DNA of 64,000 nucleotides from Flavobacterium psychrophilum (GCA_003243255.1 QFQM01000006.1:1-64000); one strand, 5' to 3'; shown: positions 8,649 through 17,266, counted from the stretch's first letter. Numbers and translations: made by a program. The notes: a model not told the origin generated them from the letters alone.

Positions 8649-10691
8649 TTATTGGAAATCAGCAGGTGTTACACCTTCGTTGATTTTAACCTCACTAACA
8701 GTCAGGTCAAGTTCGATACCAATGTTTTTGTTTACTTTGTAAGGAACTTTGATACCTTTTACATCTTTATAGTCACTATAGTAAGTAAATAGTACCATTT
8801 TTTGTCCAGCTTGTTCTTCTTCCTGAGCTTCAGCAATTTTTAAAGCCGATTTAACATCATAATAGTATGTTGTTTTACCATTTTTAACAGCATAAGCATC
8901 AACTCCATTGATTGGTTCTATACCGGTAACAGCAACATCTTTATTGTTAGAAAGTGTAAGCTCTTCAAAAGGAACTGCGCTTGCTTTAAGTTCAGCTACT
9001 TCTTCAGCAGGAACATCAATTTTCTGACCTTGCTGAACCATGTAAGCACCTTTCTCATTTACAACTTGCTTGAACATAGACATACCCATAGCTTTAATTT
9101 CTACAAGTTGTTTGTTGTCTGAAGTTACTTTAGAAGTAAGTTCTACCGGAGTTCCCTGAATAGCTCCAGTAGATTTGGTAGCTATACTTTTAACGGCTTT
9201 AGCTGCTTTTTCACCACCAACGGCTTTGATGTAATTGTCAAGTACTGACTTAGCAGTTACGCCAGCCGGAACAGCTTTTTTAGCTACCGGTTTTTCAGTT
9301 GGCTTACCGTATTTGTCAAAGTAGAAAATAGGAGTTTTGCTTTTTTCAAGGGCAGGAAGAACGTCAGCAGCTTTACCAACGATTACCACACGTGCATTGT
9401 CTACAGAGAAGTATTTTTTTGCAGCGTTTCTGATGTCTTCAGCAGTTACAGCATTGATGTTTTTGATGTAGTTTTCGTAGAAATCTGCAGGTAGGCCCTG
9501 AGTTTCAGTTGTAAGAGCGTAACGGGCAACAGTTCCCGGTTTCTCCATGTTCATTACAAAGCTTCCGATGTATTTAGCTTTTGCATTTTTAAGATCTTCC
9601 TCAGAAACAAGGTCAGTTCTTATTTTCTTAAGCTCGTTGAATATCTCAACTACAGCACTGTCAGTAACAGTGTTTCTTACAGATGTTGAAGAAGAGAAAT
9701 CGCTTACATATTTACCTCCACGGATTGAAGAGTAAGCACCATAAGTCCATCCGTGAGCCTCACGCAGGTTAAGGAAAAGTCTTCCTTCGCCACCGCCACC
9801 TAAAATCTGGTTAGCAAGAAGTGTTGCGAAGTATTCTTTGTCTGTCATTTTAAGGTTAGATACGTTCACTACAGAGATTTCTGACTGTACTGCGTTTGGT
9901 ACGTCTACAAAGTTAACCTGAGTGTACTGAACATCTTTAGGGTCGCTGTAAGAAACATTAGGAGCGATAGCCGGTTTCCAAGAACCGAATAGTTTCTCTA
10001 CCTGTTTTTTTACATCTTTAACTTTTACATCACCTACTACTACAAGGTATGCTTTACCCGGAACAAAGTAAGTGTTGTAGTTGTTCTGAACGTCAGCAAG
10101 AGTTACATTGTTTAGTGTCTCTTCGCTAAGGTATTCTCCGGCAGGGTGGTCTTTACCAAAAACAAGTACACCACCTACTCTTGAAGCAATTGCAGAAGCA
10201 CTTTTCTCGTCAGACTTAAGTCCTTCAACGATTTGAGCTTTTTGTTTGTCAAATTCTTCCTGAGTGAATACAGGGTTAAGGGCACCATCGGCCATTAGCT
10301 CAAGTATTCTTGTCGAATATTTAGAAAGTCCGCTCCCGTATGCTGATTGCGATCCGAAACCGATGCTTGCTCCTAAAAAGTCTACCTCTTCGTTAAAAGC
10401 ATCTTTAGGCATTTTTTTAGTTCCGCTACCCATAAGGGCTGCAGTCATATCTGATACACCTTTTTTGCTGCCTTCAGCATATGGAGCGTTGTCCATTGTA
10501 AGGGTATAAGATACTGTTGGAAGTTTGTGGTTCTCTACAACAAGAACTTTAAGTCCGTTCTTTAGTGAGAAAGTTTCCGGTTTACCTACGTTAACTTTAG
10601 GAGCCGGTCCCGGTTTTGGCTGCGGGATTACCTGTGCCTGTGTACTCATGGTTAAAAACAAGCCGGCTAATATATATATAACTTTTTTCAT
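8649..10691 (-). CDS. M16-family peptidase-like subunit, non-catalytic, with C-terminal LolA/LolB-like domain
   Basis: This 680-aa exported protein has signal peptide MKKVIYILAGLFLTMSTQAQ. Residues about 35-460 are two M16 domains. The zinc motif HXXEH is absent: the expected site reads KKGVSDMTAALMGSG. In contrast, the R/Y-type motif of the second domain is well kept (AHGWTYGAYSSIRGGKYVS). This is the non-catalytic partner pattern of heterodimeric bacterial M16 proteases. Residues about 475-680 form an extra beta-rich domain (SVLDNYIKAVGGEKAAKAVKSI onward) that resembles LolA/LolB-like lipoprotein-binding folds. It lies 13 bp downstream of the catalytic subunit gene and is surely co-transcribed with it. 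The pair probably acts in the periplasm. Confidence 0.88.
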   Translation of the reverse strand: MKKVIYILAGLFLTMSTQAQVIPQPKPGPAPKVNVGKPETFSLKNGLKVLVVENHKLPTVSYTLTMDNAPYAEGSKKGVSDMTAALMGSGTKKMPKDAFNEEVDFLGASIGFGSQSAYGSGLSKYSTRILELMADGALNPVFTQEEFDKQKAQIVEGLKSDEKSASAIASRVGGVLVFGKDHPAGEYLSEETLNNVTLADVQNNYNTYFVPGKAYLVVVGDVKVKDVKKQVEKLFGSWKPAIAPNVSYSDPKDVQYTQVNFVDVPNAVQSEISVVNVSNLKMTDKEYFATLLANQILGGGGEGRLFLNLREAHGWTYGAYSSIRGGKYVSDFSSSTSVRNTVTDSAVVEIFNELKKIRTDLVSEEDLKNAKAKYIGSFVMNMEKPGTVARYALTTETQGLPADFYENYIKNINAVTAEDIRNAAKKYFSVDNARVVIVGKAADVLPALEKSKTPIFYFDKYGKPTEKPVAKKAVPAGVTAKSVLDNYIKAVGGEKAAKAVKSIATKSTGAIQGTPVELTSKVTSDNKQLVEIKAMGMSMFKQVVNEKGAYMVQQGQKIDVPAEEVAELKASAVPFEELTLSNNKDVAVTGIEPINGVDAYAVKNGKTTYYYDVKSALKIAEAQEEEQAGQKMVLFTYYSDYKDVKGIKVPYKVNKNIGIELDLTVSEVKINEGVTPADFQ

Positions 10692-10704
10692 GATTGTTCT
10701 TTAC

Positions 10705-12030
10705 TTAGTTTTGTGCTTTGTCTTTAGCTCCTACGTAGTCTAATGTTAAACGCTGGTTAGGGTTCAGGTATTTTTTAGCTACTTCCCTGATATCTTCTCT
10801 TGTGATAGATTTGTAAATGTCTATTTCAGTGTTGATAAGGTTAGTGTCGCCGTAAAGCAGGTAAAAAGAAGCAAGGTTCTCAGCAATACCTTCTACGTTA
10901 GAGTTACCGCTAACATAGTTGCTTTCGATTTCATTCTGTAATTTCTGGAATTCTCTTTCAGAAATAAGTTCAGTCTGAAGTTTTACGATTTCAGCATCAG
11001 CTTCTTTCATAATGTCAGCAGCTGTAAAGCCCTGCATTGGGATTCCGTAAACAATATATAGTCCGTAATCTTCCTGGCTGTAGTTGAAAGCACCTATCTG
11101 AAGAGCCATTTTTTTCTCGTCAACAATCTTTTTGTACATCCTTGAGCTTTTTCCACCTGTAAGGATAGAAGAGATCATATCAAGAACTTTAGCATCTTTA
11201 GTTTTCATAGATGGTGTTCTGTAAGCAGTAACAACCATTGGAAGCTGTACGTTAGGGTCTTCGTAAGTAGCTTTGAAAGCCTGAGTGATAGGCTGCTCTT
11301 CGAATTTCTGACGTGTTACAGGAGTTCCTTTAGGTACTTTACTGAAGTACTGCTCAATCCATTTTTTAGCCTGAGCGTTATCAAAGTCACCTGCAACTAC
11401 AAGTACTGCATTGTTAGGGATATAGAATTTCTTGTTAAACGCCTGGAATTCTTCAAGTGTTGCAGCGTCAAGGTGCTCCATAGAACCGATAGTTGCCCAA
11501 CGGTAAGGGTGCACTTTAAACATGTTTCTTTTAACTTCTGCAATAAGGTTTCCGTAAGGCTGGTTATCTATACGTAGTCTTTTTTCTTCTTTAACAACTT
11601 CATTCTGAGTGTCAACACCAATCTGGTTGATTACCGGGTGAAGCATTCTTTCAGATTCCATCCAGATAGCAAGCTCAAGGTTGTTAGAAGGGAAAACCTC
11701 GTAGTAGTACGTTCTGTCGTCCGAAGTGTTAGCGTTGTTGTTACCACCGTTAGCCGTAACTATTTTAAACCATTCACCACGTTTGATGTTTTCAGTACCT
11801 TCAAACAGTAAGTGTTCAAAAAAGTGCGCAAAACCTGTTCTTTCAGGATTCTCATCTTTAGATCCTACGTGATACATTACCGAAGTAATGATAACCGGAG
11901 CCGATTTATCCTGGTGCAGGATAACATGAAGGCCATTGTCTAAATTGTATTCTTCGAATGCCACTTTTTGTGCTGAAGCTACTCCGCCAAGCATAAGAAG
12001 TGAACCCAAAGCCATTAAAGATTTTTTCAT
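10705..12030 (-). CDS. M16-family zinc metallopeptidase, catalytic subunit
   Basis: This 441-aa exported protease has signal peptide ending SAQ (about residue 21). The inverted zinc motif is H69-F-F-E72-H73, and E149 (in NEVVKEE) sits 76 residues later, exactly where the third ligand should be. An inactive second half follows. The architecture matches the catalytic half of the two-subunit M16B enzymes that degrade peptides. The neighbouring gene supplies the non-catalytic half. Likely role: turnover of small peptides in the periplasm. Confidence 0.92.
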   Translation of the reverse strand: MKKSLMALGSLLMLGGVASAQKVAFEEYNLDNGLHVILHQDKSAPVIITSVMYHVGSKDENPERTGFAHFFEHLLFEGTENIKRGEWFKIVTANGGNNNANTSDDRTYYYEVFPSNNLELAIWMESERMLHPVINQIGVDTQNEVVKEEKRLRIDNQPYGNLIAEVKRNMFKVHPYRWATIGSMEHLDAATLEEFQAFNKKFYIPNNAVLVVAGDFDNAQAKKWIEQYFSKVPKGTPVTRQKFEEQPITQAFKATYEDPNVQLPMVVTAYRTPSMKTKDAKVLDMISSILTGGKSSRMYKKIVDEKKMALQIGAFNYSQEDYGLYIVYGIPMQGFTAADIMKEADAEIVKLQTELISEREFQKLQNEIESNYVSGNSNVEGIAENLASFYLLYGDTNLINTEIDIYKSITREDIREVAKKYLNPNQRLTLDYVGAKDKAQN

Positions 12031-12167
12031 AAAAATTAATAATTATTTTGATTTTGATAATTGGTGTGCAAGTTCGAGATTTTGTTACAATATTTTTACT
12101 TTTTTTTAAGGATTTGATGTTTTTGTATTATTTACCGGAATTTTTCGTGTAAAATATCACGTGCATG

Positions 12168-12197
12168 TTGACTGATAAATAATAAGTTGTATATTTG
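12168..12197 (+). promoter_or_regulatory. Bacteroidota-type promoter of rplU-rpmA
   Basis: A -33 TTG (12168-12170) and a -7 TATATTTG (12190-12197) are separated by 19 bp, matching the TTG-N19-TAnnTTTG pattern. It lies 32 bp before the rplU start and faces away from the divergent M16 genes. Confidence 0.7.
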
Positions 12198-12229
12198 CAA
12201 CCTTAAAAAATTAATTAAACCATATTGTT

Positions 12230-12598
12230 ATGTACGCAATCGTAGAGATAGCAGGGCAGCAATTTAAAGTTAGCAAAGACCTTAAAGTTTATGTTCACCG
12301 TCTTGATGCTAAAGAAGGAGATGCAATATCTTTTGCAAAAGTTCTTCTTTTAGATGATAACGGAACTGTAACTATAGGCGCCCCGGCTATAGAAGGTGCT
12401 TCAGTAGAAGCCAAAGTGCTTCAGCACTTAAAAGGTGAAAAAGTAATCGTTTTCAAAAAGAAAAGAAGAAAAGGTTACAAAAAGAAAAACGGCCACCGTC
12501 AGTCTTTAACGCAAATCCAAATTTCTGGTATCACAGGAGCTGGTGCAGCACCAAAGAAAAAAGCGGCAGCTAAAAAAGCGGAAGCTACAGAGGAATAA
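12230..12598 (+). CDS. rplU: 50S ribosomal protein L21
   Basis: This 122-aa ribosomal protein binds 23S rRNA. It starts MYAIVEIAGQQFKV and contains the L21 signature VIVFKKKRRKGYKKKNGHRQ. The canonical protein ends around residue 103. Here an Ala/Lys-rich tail (GAGAAPKKKAAAKKAEATEE) extends it, a common flavobacterial feature. rpmA follows after 23 bp, the usual pairing. Confidence 0.98.
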   Translation: MYAIVEIAGQQFKVSKDLKVYVHRLDAKEGDAISFAKVLLLDDNGTVTIGAPAIEGASVEAKVLQHLKGEKVIVFKKKRRKGYKKKNGHRQSLTQIQISGITGAGAAPKKKAAAKKAEATEE

Positions 12599-12621
12599 TT
12601 AACATTTAAAAACAAAACATC

Positions 12622-12882
12622 ATGGCTCACAAGAAAGGTGTCGGTAGTTCCAAGAACGGTAGGGAATCAGAATCGAAACGTCTAGGCGTTAAGATTTATG
12701 GTGGACAGGCTGCTATTGCCGGTAACATTATCGTAAGACAAAGAGGTTCTAAGCACAATGCTGGTGAAAACGTTTACATGGGTAAAGATCATACTCTTCA
12801 TGCAAAAGTTGCCGGTGTAGTGAAATTCCAGAAGAAAGGTGACAACAAATCTTTCGTTTCTGTAGTTCCATTCGAAGCTTAA
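12622..12882 (+). CDS. rpmA: 50S ribosomal protein L27
   Basis: This 86-aa protein begins [18 protein letters not shown] and carries [16 protein letters not shown], the L27 signature. The N-terminus starts directly as the mature form that reaches the peptidyl-transferase centre, with no Firmicutes-type cleaved leader. Second gene of the rplU operon. Confidence 0.98.
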   Translation: MAHKKGVGSSKNGRESESKRLGVKIYGGQAAIAGNIIVRQRGSKHNAGENVYMGKDHTLHAKVAGVVKFQKKGDNKSFVSVVPFEA

Positions 12883-12902
12883 GAAATAAAACTCTATCAT
12901 AT

Positions 12903-12934
12903 AAAAACCCATTCCGGAAGGAGTGGGTTTTTTG
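12903..12934 (+). terminator. Terminator of rplU-rpmA
   Basis: AAACCCATTCC pairs with GGAGTGGGTTT (one G-T wobble), followed by a T run, about 20 bp after the rpmA stop. Confidence 0.85.
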
Positions 12935-12936
12935 TT

Positions 12937-12972
12937 GGCCTCACCCCAGCCCTCTCCAAAGGGAGGGAGAGA
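12937..12972. repeat. Dispersed intergenic repeat, family 1 (CCTCACCCCAGCCCTCTCC), copy C
   Basis: It carries CCTCACCCCAGCCCTCTCC followed by AAAGGGAGGGAGA. The same element occurs in two inverted copies at 52110-52139 and 52195-52231. It sits between the rpmA terminator and the 3' end of aat. From memory, C/T-rich elements like this are widespread in Flavobacterium intergenic regions. Confidence 0.75.
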
Positions 12973-13027
12973 GAAAAGGTAATAAAGTTCTGTTTTTTCG
13001 AAAAACTGTAAACAGTTAACTGTGAGC

Positions 13028-13663
13028 TTAGAGCTTAAGTATCTCCAAAAAATCCTCACGTTCTATTTCCCTTGCGCCAAGGCTTTCCAGGTGCTCGTTG
13101 TATACCTGGCAGTCCAAAAGCCTGTAATTGGCAATGTAAAGCTGCTTGGTTAAAGCGATGAAAGCAATTTTACTGGCATTGCTAACTTTAGAGAACATGC
13201 TCTCTCCGCAAAATATATGGCCAAGGTCTACGCCATATAAACCACCTACAAGTTCATCATCCTGCCATACCTCTACCGATTTGGCAATCCCTAGCTCGTT
13301 TAGGTCGCAATAAGCTTCTACCATATCGGGTGTTATCCATGTGCCGGGCTGTCCGTCGCGCTTAATGTTGCGGCAGTTTGAGATCACTTCCCTGAATGCA
13401 GTATTGAATGTTACCCTGAATATCCCGCGGTTAATGATGTTCCGCATGCTCTTGGATATTTTAAGTTCGTCAGGAAATAGTACCATGCGCTCCGGCGGGC
13501 TCCACCATAGTATAGGTTCATCATCTTCAAACCAGGGGAATATTCCGCTCCTGTAGGCTAATAACAGTCTTTGAGGTGACAGATCGCCTCCAATAGCAAC
13601 AATGCCTTCGGGTGAAGCATTTTCGGCAGGAGGGAAGTATAGTTCTCGGGTGAGGAAGTACAT
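13028..13663 (-). CDS. aat: Leucyl/phenylalanyl-tRNA--protein transferase
   Basis: This 211-aa cytoplasmic enzyme adds Leu or Phe to proteins with N-terminal Arg/Lys, marking them for ClpS/ClpAP (N-degron pathway). Family motifs present: FPPAENASPEGIVAIGGDLSP near the start, YRSGIFPWFEDDEPILWWSPPERMVLFP, GTWITPDMVEAYCDLNELGIAKSVEVW and GGLYGVDLGHIFCGESMFS. Length is normal. It stands alone; the 335-bp upstream gap carries no other CDS. Confidence 0.95.
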   Translation of the reverse strand: MYFLTRELYFPPAENASPEGIVAIGGDLSPQRLLLAYRSGIFPWFEDDEPILWWSPPERMVLFPDELKISKSMRNIINRGIFRVTFNTAFREVISNCRNIKRDGQPGTWITPDMVEAYCDLNELGIAKSVEVWQDDELVGGLYGVDLGHIFCGESMFSKVSNASKIAFIALTKQLYIANYRLLDCQVYNEHLESLGAREIEREDFLEILKL

Positions 13664-13798
13664 TTGTTTGTTTTGTACAAATTTAGTTCATAATAGTCTG
13701 AAATATCAAGTATATAACAGCTTTAAGTTGTTTTGTGATATGCACTTTTTTTAACATTGCGTTTAATTTGTATGTAGGTTTTTTCCGAAATGCTTTTG

Positions 13799-13948
13799 TA
13801 GCTTTACAGCAAGATACAAACAAATGCAAGTTAATGGCTTCATAGCTATAACGATATAAATACCTTACTAAAAAAGTAGTATAACATAGTTTGTGTTTTA
13901 GCTAAATTTCTACGGGGTGCTGGTGGTTCGGCTCCCCGTTTTTTATTT
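13799..13948 (+). ncRNA. Possible + strand small RNA ending in a strong terminator
   Basis: The 335-bp gap 13664-13998 has no ORF above about 11 codons. On the + strand it ends with an ACGGGG...CCCCGT hairpin (13912-13940) followed by TTTTTT. No protein gene on that strand could use this terminator, because aat and the DUF3127 gene are both on the minus strand. A weak -7-like TAGCTTTA lies at 13799-13806 with no convincing -33. A small stem (TTACT/AGTAG) precedes the terminator. The 5' end given is a guess. No known RNA family was recognised. Confidence 0.3.
13911..13948 (+). terminator. Intrinsic terminator with no upstream CDS on its strand
   Basis: ACGGGG (13912-13917) and CCCCGT (13934-13939) enclose TGCTGGTGGTTCGGCT, with an extra inner GC/GC pairing, and are followed by six T. 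Orientation is plus. Confidence 0.6.
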
Positions 13949-13965
13949 AAAACGACTCCAAAAAA

Positions 13966-13988
13966 AAACCGAAGTTAAGCTTCGGTTT
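13966..13988 (-). terminator. Terminator of the DUF3127 gene
   Basis: AAACCGAAG / CTTCGGTTT with a 5-nt loop. On the minus strand it is followed by a long T run (AAAAAAAA at 13961-13968 on the plus strand). It lies about 10 bp beyond the stop codon. Confidence 0.85.
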
Positions 13989-13998
13989 CTTATTTGTA

Positions 13999-14463
13999 TT
14001 AAAACGGTAAATCGTCGTGTTCTTCTTCTTTAAAGCCGGTAGCCGGCTCAAAGCGGTCATTTTGTGCAGGAGGTGCCTGCTGATAACCTTGTTGTGGCGC
14101 CTGGTTATATCCCTGAGGCGCTTGCTGGTATCCCTGCGGAGCTCCATAGCCTTGTTGTGGCTGTCCGTATCCTTGTGGAGCTTCTGCGCCTGCTTTTTCT
14201 ATTCTCCAGCCCTGTATAGAGTTAAAGTATTTTGTTTCACCCTGAGGGTTTACCCATTCCCTGCCTCTAAGGTTTATGGAAACTTTTACAGGTTCACCTA
14301 CAGTGTAGTTGTTAAGCAGGTCACATTTATCCTGAGTAAACTCAATCATAATGTGCTGTGGGTACTGCTCGTCTGTAGTAACTACAATTTCTCTTTTTCT
14401 GAAACCGTTAGCTCCAAAAGCTTTGGTATCGTCAATCATCTTAATTCTTCCTGAAACTTCCAT
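13999..14463 (-). CDS. DUF3127 OB-fold protein with SSB-like acidic tail
   Basis: This 154-aa protein has an N-terminal domain of about 88 residues (MEVSGRIKMIDDTKAFGANGF...REIVVTTDEQYPQHIMIEF...YFNSIQGWRIEK) that matches my memory of DUF3127, a small OB-fold-like family. Then comes a Gln/Gly/Tyr/Pro-rich linker (about 95-138) with repeated PQGY and QQAP units. The extreme C-terminus is EEEHDDLPF, acidic and ending D-D-L-P-F, very like the tail with which SSB recruits replication and repair proteins. It could be mistaken for SSB itself, but the N-terminal motif differs from canonical SSB. A role on single-stranded nucleic acid is an inference. Confidence 0.8.
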   Translation of the reverse strand: MEVSGRIKMIDDTKAFGANGFRKREIVVTTDEQYPQHIMIEFTQDKCDLLNNYTVGEPVKVSINLRGREWVNPQGETKYFNSIQGWRIEKAGAEAPQGYGQPQQGYGAPQGYQQAPQGYNQAPQQGYQQAPPAQNDRFEPATGFKEEEHDDLPF

Positions 14464-14516
14464 AATTGTCTGTTGTTATTTTCTGCCTTGCGGCAGCTAT
14501 CGTTATTAATTAAATT

Positions 14517-15389
14517 TTATTTGGCAAGCAGTACTTTCCAGGCCGTTGCAACCTGGTTATTGTCAAGGTATTCCTTAGCTTTCAGAAACCTTTTGCTTTC
14601 ATCGTCAGCACTTAAAACCGCTTTTATTTCAAAGCTCTCTTTTACAAATATATCAATTTCTTGGTCGGTAGGCAATGTTTCGGTGTTGCCAAGTTTGCCT
14701 AAATCGTTACCGTCAAAGAAACCGCTTTCCTTTACAAATGCAGGAATCGAATCTACACCTATCCCTAATGTTGTTAGTGGCTTTTCAACCTCAAAAAGTC
14801 CTTCCGCAGATCGTGAATACCAGTTTCCGCCAAGGCGGGATACCAGGTCTATCTTGTGCTGATCGATGCCACCGTTTGCATCAAGAATGCTCTCGTCAAT
14901 GTGCATTTTCAGTACTTCACAAAGTATCAGGTTTCCCGCACCACCTTCTGTACCCAGTGCAATAATCTGGTTTACGCGGCATTCAAACTGTACCGGAGCT
15001 TCTTTTACCCTGTACGGTTTTACCGTTTGCGAAGGGATCATGGTAAATCCTGCTTTTTCAAATTCGTTTACACCGGCTGCATACTCAGTACTTGATAGTG
15101 AAACCTGTTCTACCATGGCATAGTTAACAACATTAATAACTACTTCGCGGTTAAGCTCGGCATTAAGCAATGTGTGTTTTACCGTATTGTCACGTACCCT
15201 TCGTGAAGGCGAAAAAATCAGTATCGGCGGATTTGAACTGAAAATATTAAAGAAACTAAATGGCGAAAGGTTAGGGGTGTTGTTGCCGTCTAACGTACTT
15301 GCCAGTGCTATTGGCCTCGGTCCCACCGCACTTTGCAAATAACCGTGCAGTTTAGGGGTTGTAAGTTCTTTAGGGTCTATAGTGAGCAT
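14517..15389 (-). CDS. Flavin reductase-like domain protein
   Basis: This 290-aa cytoplasmic FMN-binding split-barrel protein of the flavin reductase-like/DIM6 group has the motifs AVGPRPIALAST, NLSPFSFFNIFSSNPPILIFSPS and ELNREVVINVV. The start chosen is ATG at 15389 (MLTIDPKELTTPKLHGYL), where similarity to the family begins. An in-frame ATG at 15437 would add a basic, unlikely leader. The C-terminal 60 residues extend beyond the flavin domain. Members use NAD(P)H to reduce flavin or act as oxygenase partners; the partner is not visible here. It lies 53 bp upstream of the DUF3127 gene on the same strand. Confidence 0.82.
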   Translation of the reverse strand: MLTIDPKELTTPKLHGYLQSAVGPRPIALASTLDGNNTPNLSPFSFFNIFSSNPPILIFSPSRRVRDNTVKHTLLNAELNREVVINVVNYAMVEQVSLSSTEYAAGVNEFEKAGFTMIPSQTVKPYRVKEAPVQFECRVNQIIALGTEGGAGNLILCEVLKMHIDESILDANGGIDQHKIDLVSRLGGNWYSRSAEGLFEVEKPLTTLGIGVDSIPAFVKESGFFDGNDLGKLGNTETLPTDQEIDIFVKESFEIKAVLSADDESKRFLKAKEYLDNNQVATAWKVLLAK

Positions 15390-15537
15390 GGTTGCTTTTT
15401 TATTTTTACAAAGATACTTTTTCTTAACTATCGGCATAAGGTTTTATGAAAGCTGTTAATAAAATATATAACCGGTATTGCCGTTATTATAAACCACCTC
15501 CCAACTTTTACTATCTTTAAGCCACAAATACAAGTCT

Positions 15538-16689
15538 ATGCAGTTTTCAGATAATAGGAATATTAGTCGTTGGGTAATTATCACGGCTTCTTTTTTCATA
15601 GTGCTTTCTATACTTTGGAATACCTATAGTTTTTTTAACATCTTTAAAGAAGATGAAAGAAAGAAAGTTGAGCTTATTGCTCAGGCTTATCAGATGGTAA
15701 ATGCCCAGTCTGTACAGGATACGGACTTTACGCTCCCGTTAATGATATTGCAAAACAATAGTTCCGTTCCCATTATACTTACAGATAAAGACGGCAAGGT
15801 TATAGATAAAAAAAATCTTCCTGAGAATATCGAAAACGACAGTATAGGCAAGCAATCCTATCTGGCAGAGCTAAAGCAGGAGCAAACGTTTGTTAAGATC
15901 AATCTGGGTAAAGGCGATTATCAGTTGCTGTATTATGGCAATTCGCAATTGCTTAATAATCTTAAATACTATCCGGTTACGCTGGCTATAATTGTTATTC
16001 TTTTTGCTACAATAGTTTTTATTTTTTATCGTGCCAGTAAAATGGCTACCCAAAACAGGCTTTGGGCGGGTATGGCTAAAGAAACAGCACACCAGATAGG
16101 TACACCTTTGTCGTCTCTTTTAGGATGGATTGAGATCATGAGAGCCGATAATGTAGATGAAACTACCGTAACAGAAATAGAGAAAGATGTCAACAGGCTT
16201 CAGGTTATTGCCGAACGTTTCAGTAAGGTGGGGTCAGAACCTGTGCTGGAGGAAAGGGATATTGTTGCCGAAACTGAAAAGTCTTTTGAATACCTTAGGT
16301 CAAGGGCATCAAAGCAGGTCGAATTCTTTTTTATGGCGCCCAACCATCCGGTGAATGTGATGCTTAATCCCGAACTGCATAGCTGGACTGTTGAGAATCT
16401 TGTAAAAAATGCCATAGATGCTATGAAAGGAAAAGGCAGGCTGGATGTGATTCTTTCTGAGAGTGAAAGACATATACGTATTAAAGTAAGCGATACAGGT
16501 AAAGGAATCCCTAAAAGCCAGTTCAAAAAGGTATTTGAGCCTGGTTTTACTACCAAGCAGAGGGGGTGGGGACTCGGGCTGTCGTTAACCAAACGTATTG
16601 TTGAAGAATATCATAAAGGCAGGATAAGGGTGTTTTCTTCCGAAATAGGGAAGGGAACCACTATGCAGGCAACCTACAAAAAGATATAA
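15538..16689 (+). CDS. Orphan sensor histidine kinase
   Basis: This 383-aa inner-membrane kinase has TM1 at about 11-32, a periplasmic sensor of about 105 residues and TM2 at about 143-163. There is almost no HAMP-like linker before the H-box ETAHQIGTPLSSLLGW, with phospho-acceptor H185. The ATP-binding domain has the N box (ENLVKNAIDAM), G1 (DTGKGIP) and G2 (GWGLGLSLTKRIVE). The catalytic core looks intact. No response regulator lies nearby, so its partner is elsewhere. A bidirectional terminator separates it from the convergent lipoprotein gene. Confidence 0.9.
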   Translation: MQFSDNRNISRWVIITASFFIVLSILWNTYSFFNIFKEDERKKVELIAQAYQMVNAQSVQDTDFTLPLMILQNNSSVPIILTDKDGKVIDKKNLPENIENDSIGKQSYLAELKQEQTFVKINLGKGDYQLLYYGNSQLLNNLKYYPVTLAIIVILFATIVFIFYRASKMATQNRLWAGMAKETAHQIGTPLSSLLGWIEIMRADNVDETTVTEIEKDVNRLQVIAERFSKVGSEPVLEERDIVAETEKSFEYLRSRASKQVEFFFMAPNHPVNVMLNPELHSWTVENLVKNAIDAMKGKGRLDVILSESERHIRIKVSDTGKGIPKSQFKKVFEPGFTTKQRGWGLGLSLTKRIVEEYHKGRIRVFSSEIGKGTTMQATYKKI

Positions 16690-16722
16690 AAAAACGGGAT
16701 AGTTCAGCTATCCCGTTTTTTT
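16690..16722. terminator. Bidirectional terminator after the histidine kinase gene
   Basis: AAAAACGGGATAG / CTATCCCGTTTTT, a 13-bp perfect stem with a 5-nt loop, lies between convergent genes. Confidence 0.9.
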
Positions 16723-17266
16723 ATTGAAAAGGTTTAAAATCGGCCCAGAATTCACCGTCTTCTATTGCTATTGGTTCGGGCTGGTTGTCGCCCGGTAAAA
16801 GAGTGCCGCTGAAATTTCCAGTGATATGAATCACTTCATTATCTACGGTTGAAGTAGTTGTATTATGGGCAAATTCAGGTACTTCAAAAGGCCCGGATGT
16901 ATAGGCATAATATCCTTTCAGGTAAAATGAACGTGGTCCCTGGCGGTCGTCAACGCCTAAGGTCGCAGTATAAAGCTCATAATTTCCCGCAGCATCCTTA
17001 TTGAATACCAGTACTAGTGAATATTGCGTAGCGTTAATATCCTCGTACGGGATTACTGAAGCCATCTCAAGGTCATAAGGCGAATCAGGGCCTCCCGGCA
17101 TAACGCGTACATCTTTAAAATCTAATGTGTGGCCTTCATATTTTATTTTTAATCCGCCTGTTTCGATGAGTTTATCTTGTGGGTTTGATACGGAAGAATC
17201 ATCATTAGAACATCCTGCTAAAATAGTGCAGCTTAAAAAAAGAAAGAGTAAGTTTTTTAGATTCAT
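16721..17266 (-). CDS. Hypothetical lipoprotein
   Basis: This 181-aa predicted lipoprotein has signal MNLKNLLFLFLSCTILAGC with lipobox LAGC and then a Ser/Asp/Asn-rich linker, the usual export pattern in this phylum. The mature part is beta-rich (for example LKIKYEGHTLDFKDVRV and YSLVLVFNKDAAGNYELYTATLG) and ends EDGEFWADFKPFQ. I do not recognise the family. It lies 41 bp downstream of the choloylglycine-hydrolase-like gene on the same strand and may be co-transcribed with it. Confidence 0.75.
   Translation of the reverse strand: MNLKNLLFLFLSCTILAGCSNDDSSVSNPQDKLIETGGLKIKYEGHTLDFKDVRVMPGGPDSPYDLEMASVIPYEDINATQYSLVLVFNKDAAGNYELYTATLGVDDRQGPRSFYLKGYYAYTSGPFEVPEFAHNTTTSTVDNEVIHITGNFSGTLLPGDNQPEPIAIEDGEFWADFKPFQ

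Noticed and set aside
13911..13945. tRNA T-arm-like GGTTCGGCTCCCC
   Set aside because: No acceptor, D or anticodon arm can be built around it; better explained as a terminator hairpin.
14017..14454. 145-codon frame antisense to the DUF3127 gene
   Set aside because: Mirror of the Q/G-rich repeats on the other strand; low-complexity Leu/Ser-rich product.
13999..14463. Calling this gene canonical ssb
   Set aside because: The tail fits SSB, but the N-terminal domain matches DUF3127 and lacks the usual SSB opening motif.
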